DNA of 64,000 nt from an uncultured Hyphomicrobiales bacterium (GCA_903902915.1 CAIUWR010000095.1:1-64000); one strand, 5' to 3'; numbered from the stretch's first letter, positions 38,777 to 49,066 are shown. Notes: generated from the sequence alone by a model not told the origin. Numbers and translations: made by a program.

Positions 38777-40012
38777 CTAGAACAGGCTCATCTGCCCGCC
38801 TGGCCGTACGGGCTGGATGAACAGATCGGTGCGCAGGCGCGCCCGGTTCTCGTTAAAGCCAAGTCGCTGGGCGGCGGCCTCGAAACGCCGCCCCGTGATC
38901 CCCGCATAGGCGCCTGTGCCGGTCATGCGTTTGCCGAAGGTCGAGTCATAGAGCTTGCCCTCGCGCATGGAGCGCATGAGGCTCATCACCCGGCGATATT
39001 TGTCGGGCGCGTTCTCCAGCAGCCATTCACCGAAAATGTCCTGCACCTCAAGCGGCAGGCGCAGCATCACATAGCCTGCGGATCTGGCGCCCGCCTCATG
39101 GGCGCGCTCCAGAATGGCCTCGATCTCGCTGTCGGTCACGCCCGGGATGATGGGCGCCACCATAACGCTCGTGGGAATTCCCGCCTCGCTCAACTGGCGG
39201 ATCGCCTCCAGCCGTCGATCAGGGGTGGAGGCGCGCGGCTCCATGCCTCGCGCCAAGCGCCGGTCAAGCGTGGTGATGGACAGCCCCACCCGGACCAGCC
39301 CCTTGGCCGCCATGGGGGCCAGAAGGTCGATGTCGCGGGTGCAGAGCGCCGACTTGGTTGTGATCCCGACGGGATGATTGGCCTTCGACAGAACCTCCAG
39401 CACATCGCGCATGATGCGGTGGCGCCGTTCAATGGGCTGATAGGGGTCGGTGTTCGTGCCGATGGCGATCACTTTGGGCGTGTAATTGGGCGCGGACAAC
39501 TCATGCTCAAGCATCGCCGCCGCGCCCTCCTTCACAAAAAGCCGCGTTTCGAAATCGAGGCCCGGCGACAGGCCCATATAGGCGTGGGTGGGGCGAGCGT
39601 AGCAATAAACGCAGCCATGTTCGCAGCCACGGTAGGGATTAATCGAGCGGTCGAAGGGAATGTCCGGCGAGTCATTGCGGGTGATGATCGTCTTGGGCCG
39701 CTCGAAGGTGACCTCGGTGCGCAGGGGCGTCAGCGCCTCCTCGGTCTCCAGAGCGCCCCAGCCATCATCCACGGCCTCTCGCGCCTTTGGCTCGTAACGA
39801 CCCGAACGATTGGAGGCGGCGCCGCGTCCTGCGCGACGCTCAGGCGGGATTTTGGGTCGCCGGGCTTCTCCGGGCCGGTCATCATGCGGCGGGTCTTCGG
39901 CGAAGCAGGGCGTGGCGTGGTCCTGATCATAGTCCGACCCCTCCGGCCACGGATTCGGCGCGCGCAAAATCATAGCCTTGGCTTTACCTTTATCGCTCGC
40001 TCTGCCAAGCAT
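38777..40012 (-). CDS. PA0069-family radical SAM protein
   Basis: A 411-residue radical-SAM enzyme. The cluster motif CxxxCxxC is in YRGCEHGCVYCYARPTHAY. The N-terminal part is variable and polar, and the C-terminal SPASM-like domain is absent. Subfamily PA0069 / Rv2578c is recognised by AYMGLSPGLDFETRLFVKE. Reaction unknown, sometimes linked to DNA repair by splB similarity. It is followed closely by the convergent 185-residue gene. Confidence 0.9.
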   Translation of the reverse strand: MLGRASDKGKAKAMILRAPNPWPEGSDYDQDHATPCFAEDPPHDDRPGEARRPKIPPERRAGRGAASNRSGRYEPKAREAVDDGWGALETEEALTPLRTEVTFERPKTIITRNDSPDIPFDRSINPYRGCEHGCVYCYARPTHAYMGLSPGLDFETRLFVKEGAAAMLEHELSAPNYTPKVIAIGTNTDPYQPIERRHRIMRDVLEVLSKANHPVGITTKSALCTRDIDLLAPMAAKGLVRVGLSITTLDRRLARGMEPRASTPDRRLEAIRQLSEAGIPTSVMVAPIIPGVTDSEIEAILERAHEAGARSAGYVMLRLPLEVQDIFGEWLLENAPDKYRRVMSLMRSMREGKLYDSTFGKRMTGTGAYAGITGRRFEAAAQRLGFNENRARLRTDLFIQPVRPGGQMSLF

Positions 40013-40154
40013 GTCGCCTGTTTCCTTGGTTGCGCTGGGTACGAAACGCGAACAAAGAACAGATACGGAACGTTAACCCGGCGGTCAATAGGGTTGTGGA
40101 TAACCCTGTGGAAATCTCCCGCTCCGGCGCCGACACATTTGCTATAGGTCTCCG

Positions 40155-40676
40155 ATGCTCTCCGCCGTCCTGCTCGCTACAGATCGTTCCATGCCGCAAT
40201 CGGCTTCCTCCGAGGCGGTGGTGCGCAGCCTTGCGGCCCTCGTCACGGCGGCCATCGAGGGGCTGGTGCGCGATGTGACGCTGGCCTGCTCCGGCGACAG
40301 CGCGGATCTGCGCAAGATCGCCGATCACGCGGGCTGCGAGATCGCGGAGGCCGCCGATCCGGCTTGCGTCATAGCGGCGGGGCTGGCCAGCGCGCGCGGC
40401 GACATGTTGCTGATTTTGCGGGCGGGCTATGCGCCGCAGGCGGGCTTCATCGAGGAAATCTCGGACGCCTTCGGCCGCGCCACGCGCCCAAACGCGCTGC
40501 GCTTCCGCGCTGTACCCACGGGGTTTCTCACGCGGCTGGCGCCGGGCTTTTCGCCCGTCGAGGGGCTTGTCGCCAAACGCGCGGCGCTCGACGCGGCCAG
40601 TCCCGATCTCGCCACGCTGGTGCGCCGCGCTGGCGCCGCGCCCACGGCCCGCGCGCGGCTGCGGCGGGTGGATTAG
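40155..40676 (+). CDS. Small GT-A glycosyltransferase-like protein
   Basis: A 173-residue protein with a nucleotide-diphospho-sugar transferase flavour: AVLLATD at the start and a DMLLILRAGYAPQAGFIEEI segment. It is shorter than full family 2 enzymes and lacks a clear DxD, so catalytic ability is doubtful. It lies head-to-tail toward moaB (convergent, 3-bp gap). The homology call is low confidence. Confidence 0.5.
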   Translation: MLSAVLLATDRSMPQSASSEAVVRSLAALVTAAIEGLVRDVTLACSGDSADLRKIADHAGCEIAEAADPACVIAAGLASARGDMLLILRAGYAPQAGFIEEISDAFGRATRPNALRFRAVPTGFLTRLAPGFSPVEGLVAKRAALDAASPDLATLVRRAGAAPTARARLRRVD

Positions 40677-40679
40677 GCC

Positions 40680-41234
40680 TCAGCCCTTCGCTTTGCCGCG
40701 CCGCAGGTGCTCGTCGAGCCTTGGCATGATCTCCACGAAATTGCAGGGCCGGTAGCGGTAATCCAGCTGCTGGGCCAGAATTCCGTCCCAAGCGTCCTTG
40801 CAGGCGCCGGGGGAGCCGGGCAGCACGAAGATATAGGTGGCGCCCGCCACCCCGCCCGTGGCGCGGGACTGGATGGTCGAGGTGCCGATCTTGTCGTAGC
40901 TGATCCTGTGGAAAACTGTGGAAAACCCGTCCATGCGTTTTTCCAGCAGCGGCTCCATGGCCTCCGGCGTCACGTCGCGCCCGGTGAAGCCGGTGCCGCC
41001 GGTGGAGATGATCACGTCCACATCCGGGTCGCCGATCCATGTCCGCACCTGCGTCTGAATCGCCTCCACATCGTCTGTGACGATGGCGCGGTCGGCCAAT
41101 GTGTGGCCGGCTTTGGTCAGCCGGTCCACAAGGGTCGAGCCCGATTTGTCGTCCGCGAACTGGCGGGTGTCCGACACCGTCAGCACGGCGATCTTCAGGG
41201 CTACGAAGGGGAGGCTCTCGTCGATTCCGGGCAT
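40680..41234 (-). CDS. moaB: Molybdenum cofactor biosynthesis protein B
   Basis: A 184-residue MoaB/MogA-like adenylyltransferase of molybdopterin. [33 protein letters not shown] and [14 protein letters not shown] are typical of MoaB. The ATG at 41234 is preceded by AAGGTAAAC. Its start lies 3 bp downstream of the metallopeptidase stop codon, so both share an mRNA. Confidence 0.92.
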   Translation of the reverse strand: MPGIDESLPFVALKIAVLTVSDTRQFADDKSGSTLVDRLTKAGHTLADRAIVTDDVEAIQTQVRTWIGDPDVDVIISTGGTGFTGRDVTPEAMEPLLEKRMDGFSTVFHRISYDKIGTSTIQSRATGGVAGATYIFVLPGSPGACKDAWDGILAQQLDYRYRPCNFVEIMPRLDEHLRRGKAKG

Positions 41235-41236
41235 GT

Positions 41237-42139
41237 TTACCTTGCGAATGTGTTGCAGGCGTCGACCTGGCCGGACTTCAAGCCCTTCTGAAACCATGCG
41301 ACGCGCTGGGCTGAGGAGCCATGGGTGAAACTGTCGGGCACTGCATAACCACGCGCAGCCTTTTGCAAGCGATCATCGCCGATGGCGCTGGCGGTGGCGA
41401 TGGCTTTCTCGACGTCGCCCTTTTCCAGAATTTGCCATTTTTGATCGGCGTTGGCCGCCCAGACGCCCGCCAGACAATCGGCCATCAGCTCGACGCCGAC
41501 GGAAAGGCTGTTGGACTGCGCCTGACTGGAGGCTTGCTGCTGGGCGCGCTGCACGCGCGGCAGGACGCCCAGGAGATCTTCGATGTGGTGGCCCATTTCG
41601 TGGGCGATCACATAGGCGTAGGCGAAATCGCCGCCGCCTCCGAGCTTGGCTTTCATGTCGTTGAAGAAGGAGGTGTCGAGATAGATCTTGCCGTCGGTGG
41701 GGCAATAGAAGGGCCCCATGGCCGCTTGCGCCGCCCCACAGGCTGAACGGGTGGCGCCGGAAAACAGCACGAGGGGCGCCGCCTTGAAGCGGATGTTTTT
41801 CTGGGCGGGGAGAATGTCGCTCCACACATCCTCGTTCTGCGCGAGCACGGCGGAGACGAAGCGGCCGGTCTGGTCAGCCGGCGCGCCATTCTGCGGCCTC
41901 GGCTGTGCTTGCTGGCGTTGCTCATATTGCGGCGCGCTGCGGCCCACCCCCGCCATTTCGGCGCCGCCGATCAGAATGCGCGGGTCGATGCCCAAAACAT
42001 AGCCAATGATGCCGAGGATGATCACCGCCCCGACGCCGAGGCCGCCGCCGCCGAAAGGCATCCCCGCGCTGGCCAGGCCCTCGCCATCGCCGCGACGGTC
42101 TTCGACATTCGCCGACTGGCGGAAATCTTCCCATCTCAT
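41237..42139 (-). CDS. YpfJ-like neutral zinc metallopeptidase
   Basis: A 300-residue metallopeptidase with one helix near residues 35-55 and a Pro/Gln-rich linker. The zinc motif is HEMGHHIEDLLG, with the downstream ELMADCLAGVWA conserved in the YpfJ family. Cellular role unknown; the N-terminal helix suggests membrane anchoring with the catalytic domain outside. It is upstream of moaB. Confidence 0.92.
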   Translation of the reverse strand: MRWEDFRQSANVEDRRGDGEGLASAGMPFGGGGLGVGAVIILGIIGYVLGIDPRILIGGAEMAGVGRSAPQYEQRQQAQPRPQNGAPADQTGRFVSAVLAQNEDVWSDILPAQKNIRFKAAPLVLFSGATRSACGAAQAAMGPFYCPTDGKIYLDTSFFNDMKAKLGGGGDFAYAYVIAHEMGHHIEDLLGVLPRVQRAQQQASSQAQSNSLSVGVELMADCLAGVWAANADQKWQILEKGDVEKAIATASAIGDDRLQKAARGYAVPDSFTHGSSAQRVAWFQKGLKSGQVDACNTFAR

Positions 42140-42202
42140 CGCAACCTCCTCCTGCCCGGATGGTATTTAGGCAAAGCCTGCGCGGAAGGGTAGGGCGGCC
42201 GT

Positions 42203-43072
42203 TCAGCTGATCTCGTTCAGAGCCTTGCGGATCTCGATCAGGTCGCGCCAGACCATCCGTTTGCTGCCGACGGCGCGCAGGGCATAGCTCGGGGCCAGGG
42301 TGGCGATGGCGCGGATGGCGCCGCATCCCTCTAGGTTCAGCTCCTGCCAGACGCCCCTGCCGCGCACCACGCCGCCCTTGAGGCCCATGAGCGTCTGGGC
42401 CGCGTCGTCCCCCAGGCACACCAGAATGGCGGGCCGGACCAGCGCGATCTGGCGCATCAGGAAGGGCAGGCAGACGGCGATTTCTTGCGGAAACAGCCTG
42501 CGAGCCGTTGGCGGACGCCATGGGACCAGGTTCGACAGATAGACGCTCTGGCGGTTCAGACCGATGGCTTTGAGCATGCGCTCCAGCAGGCGGCCCGGCG
42601 GCCCCATGAAGGGCAGGCCCTGCCGGTCGTCGTCATCGCCCGGGGCGTCGCCGATGAACATGATCCGCGATTTGGGATCGCCCTCCGCATAAACGAAATT
42701 GGTGGCGGAGCGCTTGAGGATGCAGCCCTCGAAGGCCATGAGTTCGGCGCGCAGCTCGTCCACGGTAGTGGCGCGCGCGGCGCTTTCGCGGGCGCCTTGC
42801 ACCGCCGCTTCCACGGAAAGGGCGGCTGCGGCGTCGATGCTGCGCCCGGAATTGGCGTTGGCGCTGAAGGTGACAGGCGCGCGGGCCTGCCGGGGCGCCT
42901 CCGGCTGGGCCGCGACCGCGACCGGGATGGAGACGGGTTTGGCGACCTCGAGGAAGCGATTCTGCGGCGTCTCCTCGATGGCGATATCGACGCCCATATC
43001 CACATACCACCGCAGGATCGCGGCGAGTTGGGCATGGTCGAGATCGGTCGAGGGGGCCTGAGCGAGGGACAT
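42203..43072 (-). CDS. Uracil-DNA glycosylase family protein
   Basis: A 289-residue protein of the family 4/5-like UDG group. The core is IMFIGDAPGDDDDRQGLPFM then GPPGRLLERML, with NLVPWRPP. The Cys in FEGCILK stands where the Fe-S form of the family has a ligand; other cysteines are at wider spacing. A long N-terminal extension (about 1-100) is Ala/Pro rich. It is divergent from the ETF-QO gene. Confidence 0.88.
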   Translation of the reverse strand: MSLAQAPSTDLDHAQLAAILRWYVDMGVDIAIEETPQNRFLEVAKPVSIPVAVAAQPEAPRQARAPVTFSANANSGRSIDAAAALSVEAAVQGARESAARATTVDELRAELMAFEGCILKRSATNFVYAEGDPKSRIMFIGDAPGDDDDRQGLPFMGPPGRLLERMLKAIGLNRQSVYLSNLVPWRPPTARRLFPQEIAVCLPFLMRQIALVRPAILVCLGDDAAQTLMGLKGGVVRGRGVWQELNLEGCGAIRAIATLAPSYALRAVGSKRMVWRDLIEIRKALNEIS

Positions 43073-43217
43073 GGCGCCAATGTAGCGCCTGCGGCGCAAA
43101 AGCGCGAGGGCGAGACCCTGGTTAGACCTATTGGTTGCTGTCGCAGGTCAGGCTAAGGAGTAACCTGTAGCTTTAGACCCTGCCGGGCCGCGCCCGGCGT
43201 CATTGGAGCATTCTGGA

Positions 43218-44897
43218 ATGGCTGGCGCCTCTGAGGATCTGCCCCCGCGCGAAAGCATGGATTTCGATGTGGTCATCGTGGGCGCTGGCCCCTCGGGCCT
43301 CGCCGCAGCCATTCGCCTGAAACAGGTGGCGCCCGATCTGAGCGTCGTCGTGGTGGAGAAGGGCTCGGAGGTGGGCGCCCATATTCTTTCGGGCGCGGTC
43401 ATCGACCCCATCGGCCTCGACCGGCTGCTGCCTGACTGGCGGGAAGACCCGGACCGTCCGCTCAAGACCGAGGTCAGAGAGGACCGCTTCTATCTGCTAG
43501 GCCCTGCTGGCGGCGTGCGCCTGCCCAACATGCTGATGCCCAGGCTCATGGACAACCACGGGAATTTCGTGGGCTCGCTGGGCAATGTCTGCCGCTGGCT
43601 GGCGGTGCGGGCCGAGGCTTTGGGGGTCGAGATCTATCCCGGCTTCGCCGCCGCCGAAGTCCTGCATGGCGAAAATGGCGAAGTGCTGGGCGTCGCCACC
43701 GGCGACATGGGCGTGGACCGTGAGGGCGCGCCCAGGGACGGCTTCACGCGCGGCATGGAGCTGCGCGGCAAATACACATTCTTCGCCGAGGGCGCGCGCG
43801 GCTCGCTCACCAAGGGGCTGATCGAGCGTTTCGCGCTGTCGGAAGGGCGCGACCCGCAGAAATATGGCGTCGGCCTCAAGGAGCTGTGGCAGCTTGATCC
43901 GGCCAGGCACCAGCCGGGCCTCGTGCAACACAGCTTCGGCTGGCCCCTTGATCAGCGCACGGGGGGCGGCTCCTTCCTCTACCATCTGGAAGATGGGCAG
44001 GCGGTGGTCGGCTTCGTGGTGCATCTCAACTACGAGAACCCCACGCTCTCGCCCTTCGACGAGTTCCAACGTTTCAAGACCCATCCCATGATCGCCCCGA
44101 CCTTCCAGGGCGCCAAGCGCCTGTCCTATGGCGCGCGCGCCATCACCGAGGGCGGCTGGCAATCCGTGCCCAAGCTCGCTTTCCCCGGCGGCGTGCTGCT
44201 GGGCTGCGCGGCGGGCTTCGTGAACGTGCCGCGCATCAAGGGCTCCCACAACGCCATCCTGTCGGGCATGCTGGCGGCGGAGGAAGCGGCGCAGGCCATC
44301 GCGCAGGGCCGCGCCAATGACGAGCTGACGCGCGTCGAGGATCTGTGGCGCGCGGGCGACATTGGCCGCGACCTCAAGGCGGTGCGCAATGTGAAGCCGC
44401 TCTGGTCGAAGCTTGGCACGATCGCGGGCGTCATGCTCGGCGGGCTCGACATGTGGACCAACGAGCTGTTCGGCTTTTCCGTATTCGGCACGCTGCACCA
44501 CGGCAAGCCCGACCACGCGACCCTGAAGCCGCTGTCGCAAGTGACGCCCATCGCCTATCCCAAGCCCGATGGCGTCTTGTCTTTCGACAAGCTCTCCTCG
44601 GTCTTCATCTCGAACACCAATCACGAGGAAAACCAGCCGGTGCATCTGCGCCTGAAGGATCCCGCCGTTCCCGTGCGCGACAACCTGCCCCTCTATGGCG
44701 AGCCCGCGCGGCTCTATTGCCCGGCGGGCGTCTATGAAGTGGTCTATGACGACGAGGCCGCGAAGAAAGATCCGCGCTTCGTCATCAACGCGCAGAACTG
44801 CGTCCACTGCAAAACCTGCGACATCAAGGATCCGGCGCAGAACATCACCTGGACGACGCCAGAGGGCGGCGGCGGGCCGAACTATCCGAATATGTGA
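43218..44897 (+). CDS. Electron transfer flavoprotein-ubiquinone oxidoreductase
   Basis: A 559-residue inner-membrane flavoprotein that passes electrons from ETF to ubiquinone, joining acyl-CoA and amine dehydrogenation to respiration. The FAD motif is VIVGAGPSGLAAAIRL. The C-terminal [4Fe-4S] motif is NCVHCKTCDIKDP, and the last residues GGGGPNYPNM are typical. Start chosen at ATG 43218 rather than the TTG at 43203. Confidence 0.97.
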   Translation: MAGASEDLPPRESMDFDVVIVGAGPSGLAAAIRLKQVAPDLSVVVVEKGSEVGAHILSGAVIDPIGLDRLLPDWREDPDRPLKTEVREDRFYLLGPAGGVRLPNMLMPRLMDNHGNFVGSLGNVCRWLAVRAEALGVEIYPGFAAAEVLHGENGEVLGVATGDMGVDREGAPRDGFTRGMELRGKYTFFAEGARGSLTKGLIERFALSEGRDPQKYGVGLKELWQLDPARHQPGLVQHSFGWPLDQRTGGGSFLYHLEDGQAVVGFVVHLNYENPTLSPFDEFQRFKTHPMIAPTFQGAKRLSYGARAITEGGWQSVPKLAFPGGVLLGCAAGFVNVPRIKGSHNAILSGMLAAEEAAQAIAQGRANDELTRVEDLWRAGDIGRDLKAVRNVKPLWSKLGTIAGVMLGGLDMWTNELFGFSVFGTLHHGKPDHATLKPLSQVTPIAYPKPDGVLSFDKLSSVFISNTNHEENQPVHLRLKDPAVPVRDNLPLYGEPARLYCPAGVYEVVYDDEAAKKDPRFVINAQNCVHCKTCDIKDPAQNITWTTPEGGGGPNYPNM

Positions 44898-44971
44898 GGA
44901 TGGCGCAGCCGCGCGGCGCCGATTATGATGACTCTCAAGATTCCGGCTATGCCGCCGGAGAGGGCGCCGCC

Positions 44972-46225
44972 ATGTCGATTCAGGATTCCGTGAAGCAGCC
45001 GTTCAATCTCGCCCGAAAGCTGCCGCCGGAGCTGATTATTCTTGTCGGCTGCATCATCGGCGTCCTGACCTTCGGGCCGCGCTCGGCTGTGGGCGTGTTC
45101 CAGTTGCCGATCCTCAAGGAATGGGGCTGGGGCAGCGACGTTTTCTCCTACGCCATGGCGGCGCAATATCTGTTGTGGGGCGTCGGCCAGCCCTTCGCGG
45201 GCGCGCTCGCAGACAAATACGGCTCCGCCCGGGTGCTGACGGGCGGCTGCATTCTCTACGGTACGGGCCTCATCCTGATGGCCTATTCCTCCACGCCGAC
45301 CACTTTTACGCTCACTGCGGGCGTCATCATGGGGCTCGGCCTCTCGGGCTGTTCCTTCAACATGGTCATTGGCGCGCTGATGAAGCTGGTGCCCGCGAAC
45401 ATGCGCACGCTGGCCTTCGGGCTCGGCACGGCGGCGGGTTCCTTCGGTCAGTTCCTGTTCTCGCCGCTGGCGGGCGGTCTGGTGAGCGGCCTTGGCTGGC
45501 AGGTGACGACCATCGCCTTTGGCGTCATGATGTTTTGCGTGATCCCGCTGACCCGCATGGTCGCCAGCGAGCCCCTCGACATGGGGCCGACGGCGGGCGG
45601 CCACCGCCAGCAGTCCTTTCGCGAGGCGCTGAGCGAAGCCTTCAGCCATCGCTCCTATAATCTGCTCGTCATCGGCTTCTTCACCTGCGGCTTCCAGCTC
45701 GCCTTCGTCACGGTGCATTTCCAGAAATACATCGTGGAGGCCGGCATTGCGCCGCAGGTCGGCTATTGGGCTTTCGCGCTGGTGGGCCTGTGCAACATCT
45801 TGGGCTCGATCTCGTCGGGCTATCTTTCGGGCCGCTTCCCCAAACGCTATGTGCTGTCGGGCATTTACCTGTCTCGCGCGCTGGTGACGGTGCTGTTCAT
45901 CGCGCTGCCAGCGACGCCTTTCACGACCTATCTTTTCGGCGCCCTGTCGGGCCTGCTCTGGCTCTCCACCGTACCGCCGACGTCCTCGCTGATCGGCGTC
46001 ATGTTCGGCACGCGCTATTTCTCCATGCTCTATGGCTTCGCCTTCTTTTCCCATCAGGTGGGCGGCTTCATCGCGCTCATGCTGGCGGGATGGCTGCGCG
46101 AGTCGACGGGCTCCTACCACGCCATGTGGATCCTCTCGATCGGCTTTGGCGTGTTCTCTGCGCTGATAAACCTGCCCATCGTGGAGACGCCCGTCATACG
46201 TAAGGAGGGGATGGCCCCGGCTTGA
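44972..46225 (+). CDS. MFS transporter, oxalate/formate antiporter-like
   Basis: A 417-residue, 12-helix major facilitator protein. It has FGPRSAVGVFQLPILKEWGW then GALADKYGSARVLTGG after helix 2, and the OFA-like PPTSSLIGVMFGTRYFSMLY. Likely substrate is an organic anion, but this is not certain. The ATG at 44972 has GGAGAGGG upstream. It lies 74 bp after ETF-QO. Confidence 0.9.
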   Translation: MSIQDSVKQPFNLARKLPPELIILVGCIIGVLTFGPRSAVGVFQLPILKEWGWGSDVFSYAMAAQYLLWGVGQPFAGALADKYGSARVLTGGCILYGTGLILMAYSSTPTTFTLTAGVIMGLGLSGCSFNMVIGALMKLVPANMRTLAFGLGTAAGSFGQFLFSPLAGGLVSGLGWQVTTIAFGVMMFCVIPLTRMVASEPLDMGPTAGGHRQQSFREALSEAFSHRSYNLLVIGFFTCGFQLAFVTVHFQKYIVEAGIAPQVGYWAFALVGLCNILGSISSGYLSGRFPKRYVLSGIYLSRALVTVLFIALPATPFTTYLFGALSGLLWLSTVPPTSSLIGVMFGTRYFSMLYGFAFFSHQVGGFIALMLAGWLRESTGSYHAMWILSIGFGVFSALINLPIVETPVIRKEGMAPA

Positions 46226-46276
46226 CGGGAGGCCCATCCGCCATGGCATGATCCGCTGATACAAGCGGGGATCGTC

Positions 46277-47263
46277 ATGGGAACCTTCAAGGCCATTCGC
46301 ATCGACAAATCGGAGGCGGGCTATCAGGCCGCCTTTGTGTATTTCGACGACGCCGATCTGATGGATGGCGACGTGACCGTGCGGGTCACCCATTCCACGG
46401 TCAATTACAAGGATGGCCTCGCCGTCACTGGCAAATCGCCGGTCGTGCGGCGCTTTCCCATGATCCCCGGCATTGATTTCGCGGGGATCGTGGAGGAGTC
46501 CAGCAATCCCGCCTGGAAGCCCGGCGACGAGGTCATCCTGAACGGCTGGGGCGTGGGCGAAACGCATCTGGGCGGTTATGCGCAGAAGGCGCGGGTCAAG
46601 GGCGACTGGCTGGTGCCGGTCCCCAAGGGCCTCACGCGCGCGCAGGCCATGGCCATCGGCACGGCGGGCTATACGGCCATGCTGAGCCTGCTGGCGCTGG
46701 AGCAGCATGGCCTCACCCCCGCCATGGGGCCGGCCATCGTCACCGGCGCGTCGGGCGGGGTGGGCTCCATCGCGGTGGCTTTGCTCGCCAAGGCGGGCTG
46801 GCGGGTCATCGCCTCCACCGGCCGCCCGCAGGAGGCCGACTGGCTGAAGGCGCTGGGCGCGGCTGAGGTCATCGACCGCAACGAATTGTCCGCCCCCGGC
46901 AGGCCGCTGGGCAAGGAGCGCTGGGCTGCGGGCGTTGATTCGGTCGGCTCCCACACGCTCGCCAATCTTCTGGCCCAGACCGGCTATGGCGGGGCGGTGG
47001 CGGCCTGCGGGCTGGCGCAGGGCATGGACCTTCCCGCCAGCGTCGCGCCCTTCATTCTGCGCGGCGTGTCGCTGCTGGGCGTCGACAGCGTCATGTGCCC
47101 CAAGCCCCGGCGCATGGCCGCCTGGGCGCGGCTGGCCAGCGATCTTGATGCCGACAAATTGGCCAGCCTGACCACGACTGCGCCCTTCGCGTCGGCGCTC
47201 GACAGCGCCCGCTCCATTCTGGAGGGCGCGATCCGGGGCCGGGTTGTGCTTGAGATTGGATGA
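46277..47263 (+). CDS. AcuI/YhdH-type NADPH oxidoreductase
   Basis: A 328-residue zinc-free medium-chain oxidoreductase. It matches the acrylyl-CoA reductase group, which makes propionyl-CoA from acryloyl-CoA with [25 protein letters not shown] and [12 protein letters not shown] are characteristic. The nucleotide motif is [19 protein letters not shown]. It follows the MFS gene by 51 bp. Confidence 0.92.
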   Translation: MGTFKAIRIDKSEAGYQAAFVYFDDADLMDGDVTVRVTHSTVNYKDGLAVTGKSPVVRRFPMIPGIDFAGIVEESSNPAWKPGDEVILNGWGVGETHLGGYAQKARVKGDWLVPVPKGLTRAQAMAIGTAGYTAMLSLLALEQHGLTPAMGPAIVTGASGGVGSIAVALLAKAGWRVIASTGRPQEADWLKALGAAEVIDRNELSAPGRPLGKERWAAGVDSVGSHTLANLLAQTGYGGAVAACGLAQGMDLPASVAPFILRGVSLLGVDSVMCPKPRRMAAWARLASDLDADKLASLTTTAPFASALDSARSILEGAIRGRVVLEIG

Positions 47264-47317
47264 GCGCAGGGAACTACGGCTCACCTTCCGGCGTTGAGAT
47301 GCCAAGGAGCCGCAGTC

Positions 47318-47512
47318 ATGAACACAGTCCCGAAGAAGCGCGACACTCGTGAATGGAAATGGGGAGACGGCGCCATTCGTCCGCAGCCCGACCCCTCGGA
47401 CCGGCGCGCGTTCGACGAGCGTCTGGGCGAGCCGAGCCGTCTTGAGCGCTTCGCCCGCATGCGCTCCGCACGGTTGCTCGAACCCTCCCGCCGCGCGCCG
47501 CGCTCCGCCTGA
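47318..47512 (+). CDS. Small hypothetical protein
   Basis: A 64-residue basic, Arg/Pro-rich protein (MNTVPKKRDTREWKWGDGAI at the start). No family recognised, no membrane segment. AAGGAG lies 8 bases before the ATG, supporting translation. It sits between the oxidoreductase and the GreA-like gene. Confidence 0.55.
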   Translation: MNTVPKKRDTREWKWGDGAIRPQPDPSDRRAFDERLGEPSRLERFARMRSARLLEPSRRAPRSA

Positions 47513-47550
47513 ACGCAAGGGCCGACCTTCGTCCCACCCGAGAGATCGCC

Positions 47551-48036
47551 ATGAGCATCGCTTTTCTGAAAGACCCCGAGGGCGAAGCCCTTGAGGACAT
47601 CCCCGAGCGCCCCATAAGCCCCCACCGCAATCTGGTGACGCCCGAGGGCCTCGCGCATATCGAAGCGGAAGTGGCGCGGCTGGAAGCGGCCTTCTCGGTC
47701 GCGCAGAAAGCAGCCGCGACGAAGGGCGATGAAGAGGATCGCCTGAATCTTCTGCGCGTCGGGCGCGACCTGCGCTACTGGATGGCGCGCCGTTCCAACG
47801 CCGAACTCGTGCCCCCGCTGAAGGATAGCGGCAAGGTGCATTTCGGCAGCACGGTCGTCATCGAGCGCGAGGATGGTCGGCGCCAGCGCTGGCGCATCGT
47901 GGGCGAAGACGAGGCTGATCCCTCCCACGAAACCATCTCCCATGTCTCGCCGCTGGCGCGCGCCCTCGTCAACAAGGTGGTCGGCGATGTGGTCGAGGTG
48001 AACCGCATGGATGTGGAGGTGGTGGAGATTCATTGA
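47551..48036 (+). CDS. GreA/GreB-family transcription factor-like protein
   Basis: A 161-residue protein. The N-terminal coiled-coil region (about 28-75, EAEVARLEAAFSVAQK) and the C-terminal FKBP-like domain (GKVHFGSTVVIEREDGRRQR, then ISHVSPLARALVNKVVGDVV) match the Gre fold that binds RNA polymerase. It is more divergent than true GreA, and the Asp-Glu tip is not obvious in the right place, so cleavage stimulation is uncertain. It may be a Gre-like regulator. Confidence 0.85.
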   Translation: MSIAFLKDPEGEALEDIPERPISPHRNLVTPEGLAHIEAEVARLEAAFSVAQKAAATKGDEEDRLNLLRVGRDLRYWMARRSNAELVPPLKDSGKVHFGSTVVIEREDGRRQRWRIVGEDEADPSHETISHVSPLARALVNKVVGDVVEVNRMDVEVVEIH

Positions 48037-48097
48037 AGCGCCATGGACGGCGCGCGCCCCCGCAGTTAGCATTGCATCCACAACGGGGGGCAACATC

Positions 48098-49066
48098 ATG
48101 GATCGTCGCAGCTTTTCAGCGGCTCTTGCAGCCAGCCTCGCCTTGCCCGGCATGACGCGCGCACAAGGCGCCTGGCCGCATGGCCGCAACATGCGCCTCA
48201 TCGTGCCCTTCGCCGCAGGCGGCGCCACCGACATCATCGCGCGCATCGTGGCCGACAAGCTCGGCCGGATGTGGGAGTGCAGCATTATCGTCGATAACAA
48301 GGGCGGCGCAGGCGGCAACATCGGCACGGAAGCGGCGGCTCGCGCCGAACCAAATGGCGAGACCTTCCTGCTCGTCTCCGTGGGCCTCGCCACCAATCCC
48401 TATCTTTATCCAAAGCTTGGCTATGATCCGGTGGCTGATTTCGCGCCGGTGTCGCTGGTGGCGATGGTTCCCAACATGCTTGTCGCGGGCAACCATCTGC
48501 CAGCGAACAGCGTGGCGGAGCTGATCGCTTACGGCAAGGCCAACCCGGGCAAGCTCACCTATGCTTCCTCCGGGGTGGGCACGTCGATTCATCTTTCAGG
48601 CGAATTGTTCAAGAAGCTCACCGGCGTCGAGATGACCCATGTGCCCTATCGCGGCAGCGCGCCCGCCATTCAGGACATCATGGGCGGGCGCGTCGACATC
48701 ATGTTCGACAATATCACCTCCTCGCTCGCGCAAGCGCGCGGCGGGGCGCTGAAAGGCCTCGCGATCACCACCGCGAAACGCTCGCATTTCGCGCCCGAAC
48801 TGCCGCCCATCGCCGATACGGTTCCGGGCTATGACGTGTCGTCGTGGTTCGCGCTTTTCGCCCCCGCGAAGACGCCGCAGGACATGGTGACGCGCATGGC
48901 GAGGGACACGAAACTCGCCTTGAGCGACCCGCTGGTCAAGTCGCGTCTCGATGCGCTGGCCGCCGAATCCGTCGGCTCCACGCCAGCCGAACTCGCCGCT
49001 TTTCTCGCGAAGGAAAGCGACACCTGGGGCAGGCTGATCAAGGATCAGGGCATCAGGGCGGAGTAA
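48098..49066 (+). CDS. Bug-type solute-binding protein
   Basis: A 322-residue Bug/TctC binding protein. The N-terminus MDRRSFSAALAASLALPG has a Tat-like RR. The typical motifs are MRLIVPFAAGGATDIIAR, VDNKGGAGGNIGTEAAARA and YASSGVGTSIHLSGELFKKL. It is the most canonical of the seven in the window. It starts the plus-strand catabolic operon, 113 bp before the CoA-transferase. No TctAB partner is present. Confidence 0.93.
   Translation: MDRRSFSAALAASLALPGMTRAQGAWPHGRNMRLIVPFAAGGATDIIARIVADKLGRMWECSIIVDNKGGAGGNIGTEAAARAEPNGETFLLVSVGLATNPYLYPKLGYDPVADFAPVSLVAMVPNMLVAGNHLPANSVAELIAYGKANPGKLTYASSGVGTSIHLSGELFKKLTGVEMTHVPYRGSAPAIQDIMGGRVDIMFDNITSSLAQARGGALKGLAITTAKRSHFAPELPPIADTVPGYDVSSWFALFAPAKTPQDMVTRMARDTKLALSDPLVKSRLDALAAESVGSTPAELAAFLAKESDTWGRLIKDQGIRAE

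Noticed and set aside
44882-47518. Very long open frame (878 codons) antisense to MFS and AcuI-like genes
   Set aside because: The sense-strand genes have strong motifs. The antisense translation is Arg/His/Ala-rich without domains, a GC-bias artefact.
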